Below, piece after piece: positions 9,011 through 18,586 of a stretch of 64,000 nt of DNA (the stretch's first letter is position 1; each line of letters opens with the position of its first letter). The stretch is from positions 1 to 64,000 of the forward strand of contig NZ_BSEX01000009.1 in NCBI RefSeq assembly GCF_027922045.1. Direction: 5' to 3'. This DNA comes from Microbacterium terregens. Lineage in GTDB: Bacteria > Pseudomonadota > Alphaproteobacteria > Sphingomonadales > Sphingomonadaceae. The notes under the pieces are model-generated. The model was not told the DNA's origin, did no database searches, and saw only the letters and a program-made list of their open reading frames with translations. Made by a program: the position numbers and the translations under genes.

Positions 9011-9814
9011 TTATGCCGGCTCGCGCATGACCGAGACGCGGAAGGTCGCGACGCCGCGGACCGGCGTGCCGGTGGCATTGCTGGCGGGCGTGAAAAGCGG
9101 CTTGTTCATTACCGCGGCACAGGCGATCCTCTCCACCCCCGGCTCGACATCGCCGGCCACTGGCTGGCAATCGTCGACCTTCCCCTCGGCGGAAACACCG
9201 ACGCGGAACAGGTCGTTGATTCGCGGCCGCGCCGATTGGCCGGCGACCGCCAAGACGTCCTGGTCTGAAATCCACTCATCCCGGTTCTTGCGCGGAACCG
9301 GTGGCCGACCACCGGCCTCGAACTGGGCAGGGTCGGCGCCCCACTCGATCAACTGATCCGCGCTGCAACGGCGAAGCGCCGCGACCGCCCTGGCGGCACC
9401 GGGAACCGGGACCACGGCGCTGGCGCCCCCATGGGTTGCCACGGCCACCGTTTCAGCGCTGGCAAGCTCGTCGAGAAGTGCAGGCGCGATGCCCTGCATC
9501 CAGAAGAGCGGCGTACCCTCCGGCGATAAAGCCATGCGGGCGTAGCCTTTGAGCACATGGTGCGACGGCCCGAACGTCAGGCTTGCGGGGCCAGGTGTCC
9601 CCTCGGCCTTGAGGTTCGGGCTGGCGAGGGCAAGGCGGTAGCTGTCGCTCCCAGGTGCCGTTTCGATCGACAAGGTGGAGGCGGGTTCGTTGCTTTGGCG
9701 CTCCAGCAGACACTGTGCCGATGCAACCTGCAAGGACCACCGGGGTCCCGAGGCCGCCGATTCCACCTGAGCCGCACCGACGAGCGCCAGCGTACCCAGA
9801 ACCGCGCCGATCAT
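9011..9814 (-). CDS. Exported hypothetical protein with a TonB-C-like end
   Basis: A 267-residue protein that starts with an apparent signal peptide (MIGAVLGTLALVGAAQVESA). The start at 9814 follows a GGGGGA ribosome site. The last 80 residues resemble the TonB C-terminal fold in pattern: a proline segment, then RVGVSAEGKVDDCQPV, a Cys, and a final strand ATFRVSV. This is similar in style to the product at 58880-59977. No membrane anchor other than the signal is visible. Function is unknown; it is probably periplasmic. It is convergent with the merR gene, ending 28 bases after it. Confidence 0.65.
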   Translation of the reverse strand: MIGAVLGTLALVGAAQVESAASGPRWSLQVASAQCLLERQSNEPASTLSIETAPGSDSYRLALASPNLKAEGTPGPASLTFGPSHHVLKGYARMALSPEGTPLFWMQGIAPALLDELASAETVAVATHGGASAVVPVPGAARAVAALRRCSADQLIEWGADPAQFEAGGRPPVPRKNRDEWISDQDVLAVAGQSARPRINDLFRVGVSAEGKVDDCQPVAGDVEPGVERIACAAVMNKPLFTPASNATGTPVRGVATFRVSVMREPA

Positions 9815-9956
9815 TGCATTCCCCCAATCCCCATCCACAGAGCCTAGCAGCCCCCGACCGGGGCGCAAGGGAAGGGGCGGATCCTCAGAGCGGCAACACT
9901 CCAGGTCGCACGTCTGTCCTGTCGTGGAGGACGGCGCGGTCCATCAGGCTGAGAGC

Positions 9957-10649
9957 TTATCGGACCGGCTGAAACGCGGCGTAGTTCGCGGTGGAGTGGA
10001 TCCGCCCCGACTTGCCGAGCAGCGATCCGGTCAGGGTGGTTTCGGAAGCGGCCGGCACGACCTGGCCGCCCGGCAGCAGCGCAAAGCGACTGACGACATC
10101 CATGCTCTTGACGGACGCGACCATCATCATGCGGAAACCCTTGGTGGAGGTGAACCGGACGCGCTCGACGAACGGCGTCTTGGCCCGGACGTTCACCCAT
10201 GCTTCCGCCTGGGTGTCGGCGGAAGCGTCGTGGGACCCGATCTTCACGGATCCGGCCGGAAGCCGGGCAAAGCGGTAGGTGACATAGCCCGGCGTCGGCT
10301 CGCTTCGGGTCGCCGGCGCGCCGAACCATTTCGCAAGCTCGGCATAGGAGGGGTCGGGACCGCGCTTCGCCTTGCGCGACTTCTCGGCTTCCTTGGCCGT
10401 CGGCGCGCGACCGTCCACGCTGACGAGCTGCCAGCGAAGCGCGGCCGGGCGGCCGGGATCATACTGCTCCACCACCGTCGTGCGGGCCGAACCGGTGCGG
10501 TCGGTGATGCTCGTCCGCTGGAAGCGGAATGCATCCGGGCGGCTGGCGCGCATCGCCGCCACGACGCGGTTCTGCAACTCGTCGGCGCGCGCCTCCGGCC
10601 CGGCGAGGGCTGCGGCAGCGGCAACGAGCAAGATGGTATGGTTCAGCAC
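9957..10649 (-). CDS. Exported hypothetical protein
   Basis: A 230-residue protein with a signal peptide (MLNHTILLVAAAAALAGPEARA, cleavage near residue 22). The mature part has alternating short strands and no Cys. I recognise no domain. Features such as RWQLVSVDGRAP and VRFTSTKGFRMMMVASV suggest a beta-rich periplasmic protein, but this is only an impression. It lies 142 bases upstream of the start of the preceding minus-strand gene and could share its transcript. Confidence 0.6.
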   Translation of the reverse strand: MLNHTILLVAAAAALAGPEARADELQNRVVAAMRASRPDAFRFQRTSITDRTGSARTTVVEQYDPGRPAALRWQLVSVDGRAPTAKEAEKSRKAKRGPDPSYAELAKWFGAPATRSEPTPGYVTYRFARLPAGSVKIGSHDASADTQAEAWVNVRAKTPFVERVRFTSTKGFRMMMVASVKSMDVVSRFALLPGGQVVPAASETTLTGSLLGKSGRIHSTANYAAFQPVR

Positions 10650-10786
10650 GTTCAGCCCTCCGGCGATGCATGGGCGCGTCCACGCGGCAGCATTGCCCGA
10701 TTGCAGCGCGTTGGCGAGCGGATTTCGCGTGGTTGCCGCCGCTCAGCCGGTATTGCGACCGCGGTTGCGGAGCTGCCTCGCGAACC

Positions 10787-12280
10787 TCAGTGCGGCACCG
10801 CGCCCAGTTCGACGCCGGTCTTGTCGTGGAGGGCAAAGCGATCGACCAGGTCGGCGCTCGCGCGGTTGTAGCCGATCACCTCGACCTCGCGGCCGTCGCG
10901 GCGCAGGCGGGCGACGATCTTGTCGAGCGCGCCGACCCCCGAAATATCCCAGAAGTGCGCCGCGGAGACGTCGATCACCACGCGGGCGGCGCTGTCCTCC
11001 GCCTGGAAGGCGCGGGTGAAGCGATCGACCGAGGCGAAGAAGATCTCGCCCTGGACGCGGTAGGTGGCGGTGCCGTCCGCGCCGGCCTCGCGCTCGACCG
11101 AGAACATGCGCCGCACCTTGCCGGCGAAGAAGATGCCCGACAGCAGCACGCCCGCCAGCACGCCGCCGGCGAGATTGTGGGTGGCGACGACGACCGCCAC
11201 CGTCACCAGCATCACCGCCGAGGAGGTGAGGGGATGGCGGCGCAGGTTCAGGAGCGAGTTCCAGCTGAAGGTGCCGATCGACACCATCACCATCACCGCG
11301 ACCAGTGCCGGCATGGGGATGCGGCCGACGATGGGGCCGAGCACGGCGAGCAGGAACAGCAGGAAGGTGCCGGCGGTGAAGGTCGACAGGCGCTTGCGAC
11401 CGCCGGAGGTGACGTTGATCACCGACTGCCCGATCATCGCGCAGCCGCCCATGCCGCCGACCAGTGCGGCTGCGATGTTGGCGCCACCCTGGCCTAGGCA
11501 CTCGCGCCGCTTATCGCTGTCGGTGTCGGTCATGTCGTCGACGATCTGGGCGGTGAGCAGCGATTCGAGCAGGCCTACCGCGGCCATGGTCAGCGAATAG
11601 GGGAGGATGATGCGCAGCGTCTCCCAGCTCAGCGGCACGTTCGGGAGGGCGAGGCTGGGGAGGCCTTCCGGCAGCTTGCCCATGTCGCCCACGGTGCGGA
11701 CCGGCAGGCCGAGCGCGATGCTGATCGCGGCGAGCACCAGGATGGCGACGAGCGGGGAGGGCACCGCCTTGGTCACGCGCGGTACCAGGTAGATGATGGC
11801 GAGGCCGCCTGCGACCATCGCATAGGTGTGCCAGGTGACGCCCACGAACTGCGGCAGCTGCGCCATGAAGATCAGGATCGCGAGCGCGTTGACGAAGCCC
11901 GTGATGACCGAGCGCGACACGAACTGCATGAGCAGATCGAGCCGCAGCAGTCCCGCGACCATCTGGATCAGCCCCATCAGGATGGTGGCGGCGAACAGAT
12001 ATTCGACGCCATGGTCGCGCACGAGCGGGGTCACGACGACGGCGACCGCGGCAGTCGCGGCCGAGATCATGCCCGGGCGGCCGCCCAGGAACGAGATCAC
12101 GATCGCGATCGCGACCGAGGCATAGAGGCCGACGCGCGGATCGACGCCGGAGATGATCGAGAAGCCGATCGCCTCCGGAATCAGGGCCAGGGCGACGACG
12201 ATGCCGGCGAGCACGTCGCGGCGCGCCTCTGCGGCGCTGGTGAACCATTCGGTCCGGAAGCGGGAAACGGGGTTGGTCAT
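10787..12280 (-). CDS. SulP-family inorganic anion transporter with STAS domain
   Basis: A 497-residue membrane transporter. About ten or more hydrophobic segments span residues 20-390, including the SulP signature region ([20 protein letters not shown] and [20 protein letters not shown]). A cytoplasmic STAS domain follows ([20 protein letters not shown]). The family moves sulfate, bicarbonate or other anions, usually with H+ or Na+; the substrate cannot be read here. The start at 12280 fits the family but has only a weak ribosome site. An in-frame ATG at 12340 is the alternative. Confidence 0.87.
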   Translation of the reverse strand: MTNPVSRFRTEWFTSAAEARRDVLAGIVVALALIPEAIGFSIISGVDPRVGLYASVAIAIVISFLGGRPGMISAATAAVAVVVTPLVRDHGVEYLFAATILMGLIQMVAGLLRLDLLMQFVSRSVITGFVNALAILIFMAQLPQFVGVTWHTYAMVAGGLAIIYLVPRVTKAVPSPLVAILVLAAISIALGLPVRTVGDMGKLPEGLPSLALPNVPLSWETLRIILPYSLTMAAVGLLESLLTAQIVDDMTDTDSDKRRECLGQGGANIAAALVGGMGGCAMIGQSVINVTSGGRKRLSTFTAGTFLLFLLAVLGPIVGRIPMPALVAVMVMVSIGTFSWNSLLNLRRHPLTSSAVMLVTVAVVVATHNLAGGVLAGVLLSGIFFAGKVRRMFSVEREAGADGTATYRVQGEIFFASVDRFTRAFQAEDSAARVVIDVSAAHFWDISGVGALDKIVARLRRDGREVEVIGYNRASADLVDRFALHDKTGVELGAVPH

Positions 12281-12520
12281 GTCAGAAAACCACGGGCAGG
12301 CACATGGCGCCGCACGTTGCGCGGCGTCTTCGCGGTCCATGTGATCTGTTGTCCGGCGGATCGGCGGCCGGAATAGCCACCCGGGATTGCACCGGGTCCT
12401 TGCGAGTTGCGCTGCCACCTAGTGGCGCCATCCCGCGGATGCAAGCCCGCGCCGAAGGGGCGCAAGGGCAGCGATTGGAGGAAACGAGTGCCGGCAGCTG
12501 GTGCCGGCGGAATGGCTGCG

Positions 12521-12546
12521 GAGCCGTCCGGATCGCCGGACGGCTC
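12521..12546 (-). terminator. Hairpin terminator after the SWIB gene
   Basis: A perfect 11-bp stem (12521-12531 with 12536-12546) and a 4-base loop, starting 9 bases after the SWIB stop codon. No strong T-run follows on the minus strand, so termination efficiency is uncertain. Confidence 0.5.
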
Positions 12547-12554
12547 CGACAGGC

Positions 12555-12836
12555 TCAGCTCATGTGGGCGTTGAGCAGCTTGTTCATCTCGAACATGGAA
12601 GCCTTCTTCTTGCCGAAGAGCTTCTCGAGCGTCTCGTCCGCCAGGATCTCGCGCTTGTCCTGCGGGTTCTGCAGGTCGTTCTTCTTGATGTATTCCCACA
12701 TCTTGCTGACCACCTCGCTGCGGGGCAGCGGATCCTTGCCGGTGATCTTCGCCAGGTCTTCCGACGGCGTGACGGGCTTGGCGATACCGCCGCGAGCGGC
12801 GCCGGTCTTTGCGGTGGTGGTCGAAGTCTTGGCCAT
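12555..12836 (-). CDS. SWIB/MDM2-domain protein
   Basis: A 93-residue protein made almost entirely of one SWIB domain (residues 20-93), with LPRSEVVSKMWEYIKKNDLQ and the end EKLFGKKKASMFEMNKLLNA typical of the family. A basic Ala/Thr-rich tail of about 18 residues precedes it. SWIB domains are best known from eukaryotic chromatin remodellers and also occur in chlamydiae and many alphaproteobacteria, where a role with DNA or the nucleoid is suspected. The start follows AAGGAGA. It is divergent from folE and is probably a single-gene transcript. Confidence 0.88.
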   Translation of the reverse strand: MAKTSTTTAKTGAARGGIAKPVTPSEDLAKITGKDPLPRSEVVSKMWEYIKKNDLQNPQDKREILADETLEKLFGKKKASMFEMNKLLNAHMS

Positions 12837-13227
12837 TCTGGTTCTCCTTATATCCTGCGGTCCGAACCCCTGGGTCGCCGCGTGGTTGCCTTGCTTATGC
12901 GCGGTTTGGGGAGGCTTGTCGCTTGTGAAGACGTGCGGCACCACCGGGAGATCGTGCAAGAGCGGCGCGTGGCGGGCGACGTGCGCGTGCGCATCGCTCG
13001 CGAGACCCCCCGGTTCGCTCGCCGGCCTGTCGTGCTCCATGGTGCCGATGCGTCCGTCCTCCCCCTGCGCCACGCGGCCCGCCATAGCCGCGGTTCCCTT
13101 TTGCGCGACGAGGAATTAACGCTGCCTTCTTCGAGACGTCAACGCGGTGTGCGCCGGGCGCGACGTTTTGTGGCTCCGGCGGGGTGCTTTGCGCCGGCCG
13201 AGGGCATGACCGGCCAAGGGAAGTAGA
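12837..13227. other. 391-bp divergent intergenic region, SWIB gene / folE
   Basis: It must hold promoters for both flanking genes, but I see no convincing -35/-10 pair. A long Arg-rich frame runs through it on the plus strand into the folE ribosome site (about 12895-13226). It has no ribosome site of its own and unusual composition, so I do not call it a gene. Confidence 0.4.
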
Positions 13228-13851
13228 ATGCAAGCCGACAATCCTGCCACCGCAGAGGGCGACCTGGTCGCGCCGCAGCCCAAGCTGCCCGTGCCCGACG
13301 AGGTCGCGGATGCGATCCGCACGCTGATCCGCTGGGCCGGAGACGATCCCGAGCGCGAGGGGCTGCTCGATACGCCCAAGCGCGTGGCGCGCGCGTGGAA
13401 GGAATATTGCCAGGGCTATGGCGAGGACCCGGCCCATCACCTGTCGCGCACCTTCGAGGAGGTGGGCGGCTATGACGAGATCGTGCTGCTGCGCGACATC
13501 CCGTTCCAGTCGCATTGCGAACACCACATGGCGCCGATCATCGGCAAGGCGCACATCGCATATCTGCCCAAGGACCATGTCGTGGGCATTTCGAAGCTCG
13601 CGCGCGTGCTGCACGGCTTCGCCCGCCGGCTGCAGGTGCAGGAGCGGCTGACCGCGCAGGTCGCCGACTGCATCTGGGATCGGCTGGCGCCGCGGGGCGT
13701 TGCGGTGGTGATCGAGGCGAGCCATGCCTGCATGACGGCGCGCGGCGTGCGCACGCCCGGCGTGACGATGACGACCAGCCGGATGATGGGCGTGTTCCGC
13801 GACGACGACCGCAGCCGCAAGGAAGTGCTGGCGCTGATGGGGCTGGGGTGA
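13228..13851 (+). CDS. folE: GTP cyclohydrolase I
   Basis: A 207-residue enzyme that opens and rearranges GTP to 7,8-dihydroneopterin triphosphate, the first step of folate synthesis (and of some deazapurines). The zinc ligands are visible as Cys97 in FQSHCEHHMAPIIGKAH and Cys168 in EASHACMTARGVR; the active-site His99/His100 are intact, so it is the classical zinc type (FolE1). It has the usual length plus about 20 N-terminal residues. The start follows AAGGGAAG. It stands alone between the SWIB gene and a repeat cluster. Confidence 0.95.
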   Translation: MQADNPATAEGDLVAPQPKLPVPDEVADAIRTLIRWAGDDPEREGLLDTPKRVARAWKEYCQGYGEDPAHHLSRTFEEVGGYDEIVLLRDIPFQSHCEHHMAPIIGKAHIAYLPKDHVVGISKLARVLHGFARRLQVQERLTAQVADCIWDRLAPRGVAVVIEASHACMTARGVRTPGVTMTTSRMMGVFRDDDRSRKEVLALMGLG

Positions 13852-13880
13852 GCTTGGCTACGGGCTGAAAACCAGCCGCC

Positions 13881-14081
13881 GTACTCCCGCGAAAGCGGGA
13901 GTCCAGGGTTGCGGAGCGGAGCGCCTGTGGCCCTGGGCTCCTGCCTGCGCAGGAGCACGGGGGGCGAAGCTGAGCCAGTATCGTACCCCGGCGAAGGCCG
14001 GGGTCCAGTTGCGGTGGTCTGGCTGCCATGGCGCGCCCTCGCACTGCCCTCCCAACTGGGCCCCGGCCTTCGCCGGGGTAC
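13881..14081. repeat. REP-like cluster 1: order B, B', A, A'
   Basis: Four imperfect palindromes lie in the convergent gap between folE and leuA: B (13881-13911), inverted B (13931-13958), A (13983-14011), inverted A (14053-14081). Type A has a stem around GGCGAAGGCC and ends CCAGTTG. Type B has a stem such as CCCGCGAAAGCGGG and ends CCAGGGTT. Each pair could fold as a long hairpin and may protect or end both transcripts. Confidence 0.85.
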
Positions 14082-14096
14082 AGCTTGCGGGTGAGG

Positions 14097-15767
14097 TTAG
14101 GCCGCCACGCGGTTCGCTGCGCTGAGCGCGGCGCGGACGGTGGCCGTCGCCACGTCGGCGTCGATGCCGGCGCCGAACACGCGGGTGCCGTCGGGCAGCG
14201 TGCATTCGAGATAGGCGGCCGCCTGGGCGTCTGAACCGTTGCCGATCGCGTGCTCGCTATAGTCGACCACGTCGAGGTCGATGCCGCAATCGTCGCGCAG
14301 TGCGGAGAGCAGGCTGGAGAGCAGGCCGTTGCCCTTGCCGGAGATCGACCGCGTCTCGCCGTCGAGCCGCAGTTCGCCCACGAAGGTCCGCGCCTGGCCC
14401 GCGGCACCATGGCTTTCCGAGTAGTCGACCAACTCGAAGCGGTCGCCGCTGCTCGGCAGGTAGGCCGCCTCGAACGCGCCCCAGATGTCGGCTGCGTTCA
14501 GTTCGCGGCTGGTCTCGTCGGCGACGCGCTGGACGTGGCGGCTGAAGTCCGCCTGCATGCGCTTGGGGAGCTTCAGCCCCTTGTCCTGCTCCAGCACCCA
14601 GGCGACGCCGCCCTTGCCCGACTGCGAATTGACGCGGATCACCGCCTCGTAATCGCGGCCCAGGTCGGCCGGGTCGATCGGCAGATAGGGTACGTCCCAC
14701 AGCCCGTCGTTGCGCTGCGCCTGTGCGGCGAAGCCCTTCTTGATCGCGTCCTGGTGGCTGCCGGAGAAGGCGGTGAACACCAGCTCGCCGGCATAGGGGT
14801 GGCGCGGGTGGACGGGCAGCTGGTTGCAATATTCGACGGTGTTGATGACCTCGTCGATGTTGGAGAAATCGAGGCCCGGATCAACGCCTTGCGTGTACAT
14901 GTTCAAGGCCAGTGTCACGAGATCGCAATTGCCGGTGCGCTCGCCATTGCCGAACAGGCAGCCCTCGACACGGTCGGCCCCCGCCATCAGGCCGAGCTCG
15001 GCGGCAGCGACACCGGTGCCGCGGTCGTTATGCGGGTGGAGGCTGATCACGACGCTGTCGCGGTTCGGCACGTTCCGGCAGAACCACTCGATCTGGTCGG
15101 CGTAGACGTTGGGGCTCGCCGCCTCGACCGTCGCCGGCAGATTGAGGATCAGCGGCTTTTCCGGGGTGGGGCGCAGCACGTCCATGACGGCCGCGCAAAC
15201 CTCTACGGAGAAGTCGAGCTCGGCGGTGGAGAAGGTCTCCGGCGAATATTCGAAGCGCCAGTCGGTGTCGGGGCGCTTGCCTGCCTCGTCGCGCAGGATC
15301 TTGGCGCCGGTGATGGCGATCTCACGCACTTCGTCGCGGCTCATGCCGAACACGATGCGGCGCCAGGCGGGGGAGACGGCGTTGTAGAGGTGGACGATCG
15401 CGGTGGGCGCGCCCTCCAGCGACTGGAAGCTCTTTTCGATCAGGTCGCGGCGCGACTGGGTCAGCACCTGGACGGTCACGTCGTCGGGAACGCGGCCGTT
15501 GCGGACCAGGCCGGAGATGAAGTCGAATTCGGTGGCGCCGGCGGAGGGGAAGCCGACCTCGATCTCCTTGATGCCGACCTTTACGAGCAGGTCGAAGAAG
15601 CGGGTCTTCTTTTCCGCGTCCATCGGGTCGATCAGCGCCTGGTTGCCGTCGCGCATGTCGGTCGACAGCCAGCGCGGCGCCCGGGTGATCGTCTGCGACG
15701 GCCACTGCCGGTCGGGCAGGTCCACCTGGGGGAAGGGGCGGTATTTGGTCGAAGGATCGCGCAGCAT
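14097..15767 (-). CDS. leuA: 2-isopropylmalate synthase
   Basis: A 556-residue enzyme that condenses acetyl-CoA with 2-oxoisovalerate, the committed step of leucine synthesis. The catalytic start [11 protein letters not shown] and metal-binding [11 protein letters not shown] are present. A C-terminal LeuA regulatory domain (about residues 425-556) should bind leucine for feedback inhibition. The N-terminal [17 protein letters not shown] and length place it in the long LeuA type 2 group. The start has AGAGG upstream. A leader peptide and terminator hairpin lie 75-165 bases upstream, so expression is probably controlled by attenuation. Confidence 0.95.
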   Translation of the reverse strand: MLRDPSTKYRPFPQVDLPDRQWPSQTITRAPRWLSTDMRDGNQALIDPMDAEKKTRFFDLLVKVGIKEIEVGFPSAGATEFDFISGLVRNGRVPDDVTVQVLTQSRRDLIEKSFQSLEGAPTAIVHLYNAVSPAWRRIVFGMSRDEVREIAITGAKILRDEAGKRPDTDWRFEYSPETFSTAELDFSVEVCAAVMDVLRPTPEKPLILNLPATVEAASPNVYADQIEWFCRNVPNRDSVVISLHPHNDRGTGVAAAELGLMAGADRVEGCLFGNGERTGNCDLVTLALNMYTQGVDPGLDFSNIDEVINTVEYCNQLPVHPRHPYAGELVFTAFSGSHQDAIKKGFAAQAQRNDGLWDVPYLPIDPADLGRDYEAVIRVNSQSGKGGVAWVLEQDKGLKLPKRMQADFSRHVQRVADETSRELNAADIWGAFEAAYLPSSGDRFELVDYSESHGAAGQARTFVGELRLDGETRSISGKGNGLLSSLLSALRDDCGIDLDVVDYSEHAIGNGSDAQAAAYLECTLPDGTRVFGAGIDADVATATVRAALSAANRVAA

Positions 15768-15841
15768 CGCAGCCTCTTTGCAGGTCGCCCGCGCGCAAGC
15801 AGCCGCGGGGCGTCGTTCAGCGGTTCGGTCGGAAGAAAGCA

Positions 15842-15885
15842 GCCCTTAGGGGCCGCGCACGCACGCGCGACACGCCCCTAAGGGC
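15842..15885 (-). terminator. leuA attenuator hairpin
   Basis: A perfect 12-bp stem (GCCCTTAGGGGC at 15885-15874 with GCCCCTAAGGGC at 15853-15842, read on the minus strand) has a 20-base loop that can itself pair CGCGC with GCGCG. TGCTTTCTT follows. The leader peptide stop codon lies inside the first arm, the arrangement expected if a translating ribosome decides whether the hairpin forms. An antiterminator partner was not resolved by eye. Confidence 0.7.
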
Positions 15886-15931
15886 GGATAAGTCGAAGAA
15901 GGCGCAGTGCTGCGATCACGGGCGCCGTCAT
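15878..15931 (-). CDS. leuA leader peptide (attenuation peptide, 17 aa)
   Basis: A short frame reads MTAPVIAALRLLRLIRP and stops with TAG inside the 5' arm of the attenuator hairpin. It has four Leu (CTG, CTT, CTT, CTT), two Ile and one Val in 17 residues. CTT is a rarely used Leu codon in this GC-rich window, which would make the ribosome sensitive to charged tRNA-Leu. The ribosome site is weak (GGA about 15 bases up). Stalling at the Leu run would leave the terminator unformed and let leuA be transcribed. This is inferred from layout; leu leaders of this kind are known in other proteobacteria. Confidence 0.7.
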   Translation of the reverse strand: MTAPVIAALRLLRLIRP

Positions 15932-15994
15932 GGCCCGTGGGGTCCAACTTGTCCAGCCGCTTTGACGCGAGCGCGAAACGATCCGGAAGAAGGT

Positions 15995-16022
15995 GGAGGG
16001 GGCGCGATGCTGCGCCCCCTTC
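15995..16022 (-). terminator. Hairpin terminator after the YceI gene
   Basis: A GC-rich stem (core 15998-16005 with 16012-16019, extended by two more pairs around one mismatch) with a 6-base loop starts 10 bases after the YceI stop. A CTTCTTCC pyrimidine stretch follows on the minus strand. It separates YceI from the leuA leader. Confidence 0.5.
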
Positions 16023-16031
16023 CAGGGATGC

Positions 16032-16643
16032 TCAGGCCTTTTCGAAGGCGACGGTGATGTCGAGTTCGACCTCGTCCGACACGGCCGGGATGCCGTAGTT
16101 CATGTTGAAGTCGGAACGCTTGAGGACGGCGTCCGCCTCGAAGCCGATGGTCTCCTTCTTCGACATCGGGTTGGCGCCGGCGCCGGTGAAGCGGGCGTTG
16201 AGCACCACGGGCTTGGTGACGCCGTTCAGCGTCAGGTTGCCGGTGATGGCCGCGCGCGTGCCGTTCACCTTCACCGCGGTGGAGGTGAAGCGCGCGGTCG
16301 GCGTCACTTCCGCGTTGAAGAAGTCCTTGCTCATCATGTGCTTGGTGAGCCCGGCGCTGGCGGTGGTGAGCTTGCCCACCGGGATGGTGATGTCGAGCTT
16401 GGCGGCCGCCGGCTGCTTGGGGTCGAGCACCAGCGTGCCGTCCGCGTCGCCGAAAATGCCGAAATAGTCGTTGAAGCCCAAATGGTTCACGCGCCAGCCG
16501 ATCAGCGTGTGGCCCGGGTCGGTCTTGTAGGTGCCCGCGGTGACGCGGCTCACGTCCGTGGTGCCGGGGATCGCCATCTGCTGGGCGACGAGCGGGGTGG
16601 CGACGACAAGGGCGGCGCCGGCGAGGATCAGGGGCATGCGCAT
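16032..16643 (-). CDS. YceI-family periplasmic protein
   Basis: A 203-residue exported protein with signal peptide MRMPLILAGAALVVATPLVAQ. The mature part matches the YceI lipocalin-like beta barrel: TYKTDPGHTLIGWRVNHLGF near the N-terminus and MNYGIPAVSDEVELDITVAF at the end. The family binds isoprenoid or other lipid-like ligands in the periplasm; a precise role is not known. The start at 16643 (tandem ATG with 16637) follows GGAG. It sits oddly between ilvC and leuA on the same strand but has its own terminator, so it is probably an independent unit. Confidence 0.88.
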   Translation of the reverse strand: MRMPLILAGAALVVATPLVAQQMAIPGTTDVSRVTAGTYKTDPGHTLIGWRVNHLGFNDYFGIFGDADGTLVLDPKQPAAAKLDITIPVGKLTTASAGLTKHMMSKDFFNAEVTPTARFTSTAVKVNGTRAAITGNLTLNGVTKPVVLNARFTGAGANPMSKKETIGFEADAVLKRSDFNMNYGIPAVSDEVELDITVAFEKA

Positions 16644-16774
16644 CGGAAGGTCTCCACCAACGGAAAAGGACGGCGGATTTGTCTGCCGCCGCCCCCTCGC
16701 TGTCAAACCGGCCAATGCGAAACGAGTCGTTTCGCGGGCGTTCGGTTTCTCGCCCCCGCTGCCCGCCAATTTCC

Positions 16775-16900
16775 CCTGTTCCGTTTGCCTCGAGTAGCCG
16801 TCGAGCTTGTCGAGACGGCGTATCGAGAGGGCGGCGCGTAGCCACAGGTCTCTCGATACGGGCTCTCGACAAGCTCGATCCCTACTCGAGACGAACGGGG
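16775..16900. repeat. Type C dyad repeat, copy 1
   Basis: A 126-bp element made of two inverted arms, about 16781-16830 and 16849-16898, around a short centre. The arms carry TCGAGCTTGTCGAGA and its complement, and the ends carry CCGTTTGCCTCGAG versus CTCGAGACGAACGG. The only other copy is at 27261-27382. It lies 15 bases after the ilvC stop (minus strand), so as RNA it would form a long 3' hairpin. Confidence 0.85.
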
Positions 16901-16914
16901 TGGAGGAAAAGAGC

Positions 16915-18533
<1,619 letters not shown>

Positions 18534-18586
18534 GGTTCAGCCGATCTGGTTGAAATCTGTGGGAAAGAGGAGAGGCGGTGCCGGTG

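Noticed and set aside
12895..13226. Possible gene of about 109 codons between the SWIB gene and folE
   Set aside because: No ribosome site, strongly Arg-rich, runs into the folE ribosome site, no recognisable family.
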